DNA of 7,612 bases, taken from NCBI GenBank assembly GCA_031178805.1, contig JAPSIJ010000094.1:1-7612 (forward strand), in the 5' to 3' direction. This document shows, piece by piece, positions 1 through 4,549 of this stretch. The stretch is from Cellulomonas sp. (GTDB taxonomy: Bacteria; Actinomycetota; Actinomycetes; Actinomycetales; Cellulomonadaceae). Position 1 is the first letter of the stretch, and each line of letters begins with the position of its first letter. The notes under the pieces are model-generated. The model ran no database searches. It worked only from the letters and a program-made list of their open reading frames with translations, and was not told the DNA's origin. The position numbers and the translations under genes were made by a program.

Positions 1-132
1 GACCGCCGCGGCCGCGCGCAGGTCCGCCATCGCCAGCACCGACCGGCCGCCGACGTTGACGGCGCGGAGCAGGACGAGGACCGGCTCGTCGGGGGCGAGG
101 GCGTCGGCGGCGGGCACGGCACCACTGTGCAC
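1..132 (-). CDS. DUF1697 family protein, N-terminal fragment cut by the window edge
   Basis: The minus strand is open from a GTG at 132 to the window edge, giving 44 codons. The fragment contains LLRAVNVGGRSVLAMADLR at about residues 21-39, which matches the N-terminal signature of DUF1697 proteins (LLRGINVGG followed by a basic or polar loop and MADLR). The biochemical function of this family is not established. The start lies 18 bases after the stop of the upstream NYN gene on the same strand, so the two may be co-transcribed. The start is uncertain. GTG at 132 has a GGGCAGG directly against it, and an in-frame GTG at 117 is a second candidate that would shorten the N-terminus by five residues. 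The family assignment is fairly secure despite the short length. Whether the gene is intact beyond the edge cannot be seen. Confidence 0.7.
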   Translation of the reverse strand, partial: MHSGAVPAADALAPDEPVLVLLRAVNVGGRSVLAMADLRAAAAV

Positions 133-150
133 CCTGCCCGCCGCCGGCCG

Positions 151-714
151 TCAGAGGTAGCGCAGCGGGTCGAACTCGTCCAGCGGGATGATCCGCAGCC
201 GGGGGAGGGTCACGTTGAACGCCTTGACGTCCGTCTCCAGGTCGAACGCCTGCAGGCCGCGCTCGGCCAGGTGCGACAGCGAGGTCGAGGTGAACTCGCG
301 GAACGCCAGCAGCCCGACCCGGCGGTCGCCGCCGAGCAGGGCCTCGACCTCGGGCGCGAAGTCGCCGTCGTGCGAGGCGAGCAGCACGTCGCCGTCCCGC
401 CCGGCCAGCGCCTCGAGCGTGCGCTTGATGCCGATGTCGACGACCTTGCCCTCGCCGGCCAGCGGGATCGGCTGGTAGCCGATCGCCAGCAGCGCCTGCA
501 CGAACGACATCGGCAGCGTGCCGCTGGTGGCGTTGAGGAAGAACAGGCCCTTGGTCGGGCGGCCCCAGGTGCGCTCCGCGAAGTCGAGCACCCGCTCCCA
601 GCGCGGGCGCTGCTCCGGGGTGGGGCGGCCGTTGAGGATGGACGACCCGAGGGTCGCGTCGATGTTCTCGCCGTCGACCAGCACGTACGTCGAGCGGACG
701 CCGTCGTTCTGCAT
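151..714 (-). CDS. NYN-domain (PIN-like, LabA/DUF88-type) protein, putative RNase
   Basis: This is a protein of 187 residues made almost entirely of one NYN domain. NYN domains have a PIN-like nuclease fold and are known or predicted metal-dependent RNases. The acidic residues expected at the active site are visible: D14 in VDGENI, D93 in GKVVDIGIK, and D116 and D118 in SHDGDF. The downstream segment (VGLLAFREFTSTSLSHLAE) fits the closing strand and helix of the fold. There is no signal peptide or membrane segment, so it should be cytoplasmic. The ATG at 714 was chosen because the following residues (YVLVDGEN) begin the domain and the 36 residues readable upstream are low-complexity Arg/Pro. 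No good Shine-Dalgarno precedes it. A TACGCT hexamer six bases upstream suggests a leaderless mRNA. It is divergent from the MarR gene. The target RNA is unknown. Confidence 0.9.
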   Translation of the reverse strand: MQNDGVRSTYVLVDGENIDATLGSSILNGRPTPEQRPRWERVLDFAERTWGRPTKGLFFLNATSGTLPMSFVQALLAIGYQPIPLAGEGKVVDIGIKRTLEALAGRDGDVLLASHDGDFAPEVEALLGGDRRVGLLAFREFTSTSLSHLAERGLQAFDLETDVKAFNVTLPRLRIIPLDEFDPLRYL

Positions 715-720
715 CCCGCC

Positions 721-726
721 AGCGTA
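721..726 (-). promoter_or_regulatory. Candidate -10 element for a leaderless NYN-gene transcript
   Basis: On the minus strand the hexamer TACGCT (TANNNT form) ends six bases before the ATG at 714, so transcription would start at or very near the A of the start codon. The absence of a clear Shine-Dalgarno in front of that ATG agrees with a leaderless message, a common arrangement in actinobacteria. No convincing -35 is visible. This is inference from spacing and sequence only. Confidence 0.4.
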
Positions 727-747
727 GGCGGAACCGGGGCCCGGCGG

Positions 748-778
748 GCGCACCCGGTCCGGGCGCGGGTCGGTGCGC
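748..778. promoter_or_regulatory. Inverted repeat in the NYN/MarR divergent spacer, possible operator
   Basis: Perfect 7-base arms GCGCACC (748-754) and GGTGCGC (772-778) flank a 17-base centre. A second, staggered pair, ACCCG (752-756) and CGGGT (766-770), lies within. The element sits between the divergent NYN and MarR genes, upstream of both start codons, where MarR-family proteins often bind to repress their own gene and a neighbour. MarR operators are usually more compact, and GC-rich DNA yields such repeats by chance, so this is only a candidate. It could also fold as RNA. Confidence 0.3.
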
Positions 779-793
779 GCGTCGCGGGTCGGG

Positions 794-799
794 CAGGAT
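794..799 (+). promoter_or_regulatory. Candidate -10 element for the MarR gene
   Basis: CAGGAT fits the loose actinobacterial -10 pattern (A at position 2, T at position 6). If it is used, transcription would begin near 806. That leaves about 37 bases of leader before the ATG at 843 and excludes the upstream in-frame ATG at 798, which would lie inside the promoter. No clear -35 is seen. Confidence 0.25.
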
Positions 800-842
800 G
801 AGGCGCGACGACGAGCAGGCACGGACCGGGACCGGGGTGGCG

Positions 843-1358
843 ATGAGCGGGCGGACGACGGGGCCGGCGGCGGCCGCGACCGGGCCGGCGGGCCGGGCCG
901 TGGACGTCCGCGCGGCGGCGGCCGCGTGGGAGGAGCTGTTCCGCGCGCAGGTCGCGATCATGCGGCGCCTGCAGAAGGACCCGGTGTGGGACCGCGTCTC
1001 GCTGCGCGAGTACGACGTGCTGTTCACCCTCGCCGGCGCGCCGGACGGCCTGCGGCTGCGCGACCTCGCCGAGCACAGCCTGCTGAGCCAGCCGAGCCTG
1101 AGCCGGATGGTCGAGCGGCTGGCCGAGGCCGGGTGGGTGCGGCGCGCGCCGGCGGCGGGCGACGGGCGGGGCGTCGTGGTGGCGCTCACCCCCGAGGGCG
1201 CGGCGCTGCAGCGCGAGGTGGGGCGCCGGCACGTGCAGGCGATCGCGCACTACGTCGGCGGCGCGCTCGACGAGGAGCAGCTCGCCCGGCTGACCGAGGT
1301 CGCCGGCGCCCTGCGGGCGGCGCAGCCCGCCATCCCCGACCTCGTCCGCGAGGACTGA
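843..1358 (+). CDS. MarR-family winged-helix transcriptional regulator
   Basis: This is a 171-residue protein with the usual MarR layout. An N-terminal dimerisation helix (about 25-48) is followed by SLREYDVLFTLAGAPDGLRLRDLAE (53-77), which leads into the DNA-binding domain. The recognition helix is SQPSLSRMVERL (82-93), the wing holds GDGRGVVVALTPEG (106-119) with D107 and R109 of the typical DxR, and C-terminal helices complete the dimer interface. Members bind palindromic operators as dimers and usually release DNA when they bind phenolic or other small ligands or are oxidised. No ligand can be inferred here, and no redox cysteine is present because the protein contains no Cys. ATG at 843 is preferred because it has GGGGTGG just upstream. 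An in-frame ATG at 798 would add 15 residues. Its targets may be itself, the divergent NYN gene, or the genes that follow on the same strand. Confidence 0.9.
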   Translation: MSGRTTGPAAAATGPAGRAVDVRAAAAAWEELFRAQVAIMRRLQKDPVWDRVSLREYDVLFTLAGAPDGLRLRDLAEHSLLSQPSLSRMVERLAEAGWVRRAPAAGDGRGVVVALTPEGAALQREVGRRHVQAIAHYVGGALDEEQLARLTEVAGALRAAQPAIPDLVRED

Positions 1359-1367
1359 CCCGCCGCA

Positions 1368-1408
1368 CCGGGTGGCGAGCCCGGCCCGACACACCCCGGC
1401 GTGCCGGG
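1368..1408 (+). terminator. Tandem GC-rich hairpins after the MarR gene, possible terminator
   Basis: Ten bases after the MarR stop is a stem CCGGG (1368-1372)/CCCGG (1380-1384). It is followed by the near-palindrome CCCGGC-GT-GCCGGG (1395-1408). There is no U-tract, only ATCTCTCC shortly after. These could end the MarR transcript, but the stems are short and chance hairpins are frequent at this base composition. Confidence 0.3.
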
Positions 1409-1442
1409 CAGATCTCTCCACTCGGTGGTGCGGCGCGGGCGA

Positions 1443-1518
1443 CGGGACGGGCAGGGACCTCCGGCCCACGCGGGCGGGCCCGGCGGCGCGCACGATGGAG
1501 CGAGCGGGACGGGCAGGG
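1443..1518 (+). repeat. Two direct copies of a 14-base sequence upstream of the flavodoxin gene
   Basis: CGGGACGGGCAGGG occurs at 1443-1456 and again at 1505-1518, 62 bases apart start to start. Both copies are followed within a few bases by a TCCGG motif. They lie in the 211-base spacer between the MarR gene and the flavodoxin gene, on either side of a possible -10 element (CACGAT, 1491-1496). They could be paired protein-binding sites or simple drift in GC-rich spacer DNA. The rest of the spacer shows nothing further that I can name. Confidence 0.4.
1491..1496 (+). promoter_or_regulatory. Candidate -10 element for the flavodoxin/heme genes
   Basis: CACGAT has the A at position 2 and T at position 6 of the actinobacterial -10 pattern. 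It would give a leader of about 65 bases ending in the strong Shine-Dalgarno of the flavodoxin gene. No -35 match is clear. Confidence is low. Confidence 0.2.
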
Positions 1519-1569
1519 GCCGTCCGGCACGGACGCAGCAAGACGCCGCAGGCGCAGGAGGGCAGTGCG

Positions 1570-2091
1570 ATGCAGATCCTGGTGACGGTGGCCTCGCGCC
1601 ACGGGGCCACCGCCGAGATCGGCTCGGCCGTGGCCCGGGTGCTGCGCGCCGCCGGCCACGAGGTGGCCGAGGCCGCCCCGGAGGAGGTCGCCGACGTGCA
1701 GGCCTACGACGCCGTGGTGCTCGGCTCGGCCGTCTACACGGCGCACTGGCTGCCGGCCGCCCGCGACCTCGCCGCGCGCCTGGCGCCGGAGCTGCGGGAG
1801 CGGGTCGTGTGGGTGTTCTCCTCCGGCCTGGCCACGCAGCCGGCGGCGTCCGCGAACAGCCCGCACGAGCTGCGCGCGCTCGCCCGGGACGTCGGCGCGG
1901 TGGGGCACCGGGCGTTCGCGGGCCGGCTGCGCCGCGCGGACCTGTCGTTCGCCGAGCGGGCGATCATCGCGGGCGCCCGGGCGAAGGAGGGCGACCACCG
2001 CGACTTCGCCGCCGTGGCGGCGTGGGCGGAGCAGATCGCCGAGCACCTGCGGACCCGGGAGGGCGCCGGTGCCGGCCGCGCCGCCTCCTGA
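1570..2091 (+). CDS. HemG-like flavodoxin-domain protein
   Basis: This is a 173-residue protein with a flavodoxin fold that should bind FMN. The phosphate-binding loop is ASRHGATAE (8-16). The second and third flavin loops are GSAVYTAHW (52-60) and FSSG (83-86). The C-terminal helix DFAAVAAWAEQIAEHL (145-160) resembles the end of HemG-type proteins. In Escherichia coli, HemG is a flavodoxin that oxidises protoporphyrinogen IX using quinones. Here the gene sits directly upstream of ferrochelatase and hemQ on the same strand, so a role in porphyrinogen oxidation or as an electron carrier is attractive but not shown. AGGAGG at 1556-1561, eight bases before the ATG, fixes the start firmly even though the frame stays open upstream. 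A generic flavodoxin unrelated to heme is the main alternative. The gap to hemH is 109 bases. Confidence 0.85.
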   Translation: MQILVTVASRHGATAEIGSAVARVLRAAGHEVAEAAPEEVADVQAYDAVVLGSAVYTAHWLPAARDLAARLAPELRERVVWVFSSGLATQPAASANSPHELRALARDVGAVGHRAFAGRLRRADLSFAERAIIAGARAKEGDHRDFAAVAAWAEQIAEHLRTREGAGAGRAAS

Positions 2092-2110
2092 CCCGCACCG
2101 CCCGCGCGCC

Positions 2111-2142
2111 GTGGATCTGACGCCACGTCGCGACAAGATCAC
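2111..2142. promoter_or_regulatory. Cluster of short palindromes between the flavodoxin gene and hemH
   Basis: Within the 109-base spacer are GATCT (2114-2118) with AGATC (2136-2140), GACG-CCA-CGTC (2119-2129), and the perfect palindrome GTCGCGAC (2127-2134). This patch is visibly less GC-pure than its surroundings, as is usual for regulatory DNA. I recognise no known operator: it does not resemble the DtxR/IdeR iron box. It may be a regulator site for hemH, or nothing. Confidence 0.25.
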
Positions 2143-2188
2143 GCCCCCGGGCACCGGCCCCCGGCAGGGCGGTCCCGGGGCGCGGTGG

Positions 2189-2194
2189 GATGAT
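2189..2194 (+). promoter_or_regulatory. Candidate -10 element for a leaderless hemH transcript
   Basis: GATGAT ends six bases before the GTG at 2201, the same spacing seen before the NYN and META genes in this window. If it is used, hemH and hemQ would have their own promoter, separate from the flavodoxin gene. A GGTGGGA at 2184-2190 could instead serve as a weak Shine-Dalgarno, so the case is open. Confidence 0.3.
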
Positions 2195-2200
2195 GTGGCG

Positions 2201-3406
2201 GTGTCTTCCCCCACCCTGACGTCGTCGTCGCTCGCCCCGTACGACGCCGTGCTCCTGCTCTCGTTCGGCGGCCCGGAGAAGCCCGAGGACGTCCTGCCGT
2301 TCATGCGGAACGTCACCCGCGGCAAGGGCATCCCCGAGGAACGGCTGGTCGAGGTCAGCCAGCACTACGCGCTCTTCGGCGGCCGCAGCCCCATCAACGA
2401 CCAGAACCGCGCCCTGCTCGCCGCCCTGCGCGCCGAGCTCGACGCGCGCGGCATCGGGACCCCGCTCGCCTGGGGCAACCGGAACTGGGAGCCGTACACC
2501 GACGGCGCGCTCACCGGCCTCCGCGAGCAGGGCGCGCGCCGCGTCCTCGCCCTGGTGACCAGCGCCTACGGGTCGTACTCCGGCTGCCGGCAGTACCGCG
2601 AGCACGTCGCCGCGGCGCTCGCGGGCGTCGCCGGCACCCCCGACGCCGTGCCGGACGACCCCGAGGCCGCGGCCGGCGTGCGCGTCGACAAGCTGCGCCA
2701 CTACTTCAACCACCCCGGGTTCGTGCGCGCGAACGCCGACGCGGTGGTCGAGGCGTTCGGCGAGCTCGCCGAGCGCACCGGCCGGCCCGTCGCGGAGCTC
2801 GTCGCCGACGCCCCGCTGCTGTTCGTCACGCACTCGATCCCGCTCGCGATGGAGGCCGGCTCCGCCGCCGCCCGCCCCGGGTACGTCGCGCAGCACGAGG
2901 ACGCCTGCCGGCAGGTGGCCGACCTGGTGGCCGCCGACCTCGGCGTCGCGCCGGCCTGGAGCCTCGCGTTCTGCTCGCGCTCCGGGCCGCCGTCGCAGCC
3001 GTGGCTGGAGCCCGACGTCAACGACGTGCTGACCGAGCGCGCGCAGGCCGGGACCACCGCCGTCGTGATGTCGCCGATCGGCTTCGTGTCCGACCACATG
3101 GAGGTCGCCTACGACCTCGACACCGAGGCGATGGCCACCGCCGCGGACCTCGGCGTGACCGCGGTCCGGGCCGGCTCGGCCTCCACCCGCGCGCCGTTCG
3201 TCGCCGGCCTGGTCGACCTCATGGTCGAGCGCGCCGCCGCCGAGCGCGGCGAGGACCCCGAGCGCGTCACCGTGGGCGCGTTCGACGCGTGGCCGGACCG
3301 GTGCGCCGTCGGCTGCTGCTTCCAGCGGGCCGGCGTCGACACGGGTCTCCCGACGATCTCGCAGCAGCGAGCCGCCGACAGCACCGAAGGAGCAGCAGCA
3401 CGATGA
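2201..3406 (+). CDS. hemH: Coproporphyrin ferrochelatase (HemH/CpfC)
   Basis: The enzyme inserts Fe(II) into coproporphyrin III to give coproheme in the cytoplasm. This is the middle of the last three steps of the coproporphyrin-dependent heme pathway. The 401-residue product opens with YDAVLLLSFGGPE (14-26), typical of actinobacterial ferrochelatases. It has the catalytic H211 in FVTHSIP and E301 in GFVSDHMEVAYDLD, equivalent to the His/Glu pair at the metal site. Cysteines C129 (YSGCRQY), C368, C372 and C373 (DRCAVGCCF) fit one internal plus three C-terminal ligands for the [2Fe-2S] cluster found in this branch. About 28 residues follow the cysteines. GTG at 2201 is chosen because conserved sequence begins 13 residues later. 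GTG at 2195 is an alternative, and the longer open frame from 2069 overlaps the flavodoxin gene and looks non-coding. The 3' end overlaps hemQ by ATGA. Confidence 0.96.
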   Translation: MSSPTLTSSSLAPYDAVLLLSFGGPEKPEDVLPFMRNVTRGKGIPEERLVEVSQHYALFGGRSPINDQNRALLAALRAELDARGIGTPLAWGNRNWEPYTDGALTGLREQGARRVLALVTSAYGSYSGCRQYREHVAAALAGVAGTPDAVPDDPEAAAGVRVDKLRHYFNHPGFVRANADAVVEAFGELAERTGRPVAELVADAPLLFVTHSIPLAMEAGSAAARPGYVAQHEDACRQVADLVAADLGVAPAWSLAFCSRSGPPSQPWLEPDVNDVLTERAQAGTTAVVMSPIGFVSDHMEVAYDLDTEAMATAADLGVTAVRAGSASTRAPFVAGLVDLMVERAAAERGEDPERVTVGAFDAWPDRCAVGCCFQRAGVDTGLPTISQQRAADSTEGAAAR

Positions 3407-4152
3407 CCAGCACCACCGCAGGGCCCGACGCGCACGCCGGCGGGCACAGCCCCGAGACCGCCGACGCGATCAACGCCTCGATCCGCTACGCCATGTACGC
3501 GGTGTTCGAGACGTCGTCGGCCCTGCCGGCCGACGCCGACGCGCGCACCCGCATGGTGGACGCGGCGCTGGACGCGCTCACCGGGCCGGACGCGCCCGAG
3601 GGCCTCGTGGTCCGCGGCTGGTACGACGTCGCGGGCCTGCGGGCCGACGCGGACCTCATGGTGTGGTGGTGGGCGCCGACGATCGAGGCCGTGCAGGAGG
3701 CGTTCCACCGGCTGCGCGCGAGCGACCTCGGCGAGCACCTGCTGCCGGTCTGGTCGGTCGCCGCGATGCACCGCCCGGCCGAGTTCAACCGCGGCCACGT
3801 CCCGGCGTTCCTGGCCGGCGAGGAGCCGCGCGACTACCTGTGCGTGTACCCGTTCGTGCGGTCCTACGAGTGGTACCTGCTGTCGGACGAGGAGCGGCGC
3901 GAGCTGCTCCGCGAGCACGGGCACGCCGCCCGCGACTACGCCGACGTGCGCGCGAACACCCTGTCGGCGTTCGCGCTGGGGGACTACGAGTGGGTCCTCG
4001 GGTTCGAGGCCGACGAGCTGCACCGCATCGTCGACCTGATGCGCGACCTGCGCGCCACCGGCGCCCGGCGGCACGTCCGCGAGGAGATCCCGTTCTACAC
4101 CGGCCCGCGGGTCGAGCTCGCCGAGTGGGCGGAGCGCCAGCCGCGCGGCTGA
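3403..4152 (+). CDS. hemQ: Coproheme decarboxylase (HemQ/ChdC), actinobacterial type
   Basis: HemQ uses peroxide to remove CO2 from the two propionates at positions 2 and 4 of coproheme, giving heme b. The 249-residue protein belongs to the chlorite dismutase-like family. Key residues are visible: Y149 in CVYPFVRSYEWY (catalytic tyrosine), H172 in LREHGHAARDY (proximal heme ligand) and H132 in NRGHVPAF (distal histidine of the actinobacterial clade). The spacings H132-Y149-H172 (17 and 23 residues) equal those of H118-Y135-H158 in the Corynebacterium diphtheriae enzyme, which strongly supports decarboxylase rather than chlorite dismutase. The start is fixed by GAAGGAG at 3386-3392, ten bases upstream inside the hemH coding tail. 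The ATG overlaps the hemH stop by ATGA, which implies translational coupling. The gene ends six bases from the convergent META gene. Confidence 0.97.
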   Translation: MTSTTAGPDAHAGGHSPETADAINASIRYAMYAVFETSSALPADADARTRMVDAALDALTGPDAPEGLVVRGWYDVAGLRADADLMVWWWAPTIEAVQEAFHRLRASDLGEHLLPVWSVAAMHRPAEFNRGHVPAFLAGEEPRDYLCVYPFVRSYEWYLLSDEERRELLREHGHAARDYADVRANTLSAFALGDYEWVLGFEADELHRIVDLMRDLRATGARRHVREEIPFYTGPRVELAEWAERQPRG

Positions 4153-4163
4153 CCGGCGTCAGC
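4148..4163. terminator. Small palindrome spanning the convergent hemQ and META stop codons
   Basis: GCTGAC (4148-4153), CGGC, GTCAGC (4158-4163) form a perfect 6-base stem with a 4-base loop. The left arm contains the hemQ TGA (4150-4152) and the right arm the TGA of the opposite-strand META gene (4159-4161). Being symmetrical, it could act in both directions. It is short and has no U-tract on either side, so termination efficiency is doubtful. Confidence 0.4.
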
Positions 4164-4515
4164 GCACGGGCTCCGGCGGGGCGGGCAGCAAGCGGCTGAC
4201 CCGCCCCCCGGCGTCCGTGAGCAGCAGCGCGCCGTCGACGACCGCCGCCGTCAGCGGCCCGGCCAGCAGGTCGAGCACCGCGCGCTCGCGCGCCGTGTGC
4301 TCGGGCGTGCCTGCCACCTTCGTGGCGACCACCGGGCCGAACGTGAGCACGCCGTCGGCGAGCGCCCAGGTCCCGCGCAGCCGGTTCACCCCGCCGGTGC
4401 CGTACACCTGCCCGTCGCCGTCGAAGGTCAGCGCGGGGTGCGCCCGCTCCGGCCCGTCGTCCAGGGGCACGCCCGCCACCTCGGTGAACCGCCACGACCC
4501 GACGACGTCGTCCAT
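4159..4515 (-). CDS. META-domain (HslJ-like) small protein
   Basis: This is a 118-residue protein formed by a single META domain. It starts with the characteristic GSWRFTEVAGVPL (6-18), followed by the strand TFDGDGQVYGTGGVNRLRG (30-48), in which the G-N-R core is typical. TFGPVVATKVAGTP (58-71) and LDLLAGP (81-87) are also typical of the family. The precise molecular role of META proteins is unsettled: E. coli HslJ is linked to heat shock and novobiocin resistance, and others are secreted or lipoproteins. This one lacks a signal peptide and lipobox, so it is probably cytoplasmic. The ATG at 4515 has no Shine-Dalgarno, but a CACGAT hexamer lies exactly six bases upstream, suggesting a leaderless message. 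The upstream oxidoreductase gene ends 34 bases away on the same strand. It faces hemQ tail to tail. Confidence 0.88.
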   Translation of the reverse strand: MDDVVGSWRFTEVAGVPLDDGPERAHPALTFDGDGQVYGTGGVNRLRGTWALADGVLTFGPVVATKVAGTPEHTARERAVLDLLAGPLTAAVVDGALLLTDAGGRVSRLLPAPPEPVR

Positions 4516-4521
4516 GCCCCG

Positions 4522-4527
4522 ATCGTG
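4522..4527 (-). promoter_or_regulatory. Candidate -10 element for a leaderless META-gene transcript
   Basis: On the minus strand CACGAT is followed by six bases (CGGGGC) and then the ATG at 4515. The spacing places the transcription start at the start codon. No Shine-Dalgarno is visible. A -35 is not evident, and it would lie in the end of the oxidoreductase gene or the 34-base gap. Confidence 0.35.
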
Positions 4528-4549
4528 GCACGCCGCCGGGCCGCGCGCG

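Noticed and set aside
1372..1569. Longer flavodoxin protein starting at 1372 or at the in-frame ATG at 1495
   Set aside because: The added sequence is low-complexity and lies before the flavodoxin beta-1 strand. Only the ATG at 1570 has a strong Shine-Dalgarno (AGGAGG, eight bases away).
2069..2200. N-terminal extension of hemH from an ATG at 2069
   Set aside because: It would overlap the end of the flavodoxin gene, adds a Pro/Arg-rich segment absent from ferrochelatases, and has no ribosome site. GTG at 2201 is better placed.
2092..2200. Iron box (DtxR/IdeR) or other known heme/iron operator upstream of hemH
   Set aside because: I looked for the AT-rich 19-base palindrome (TTAGG-type arms) and found nothing similar here or in the spacer upstream of the flavodoxin gene.
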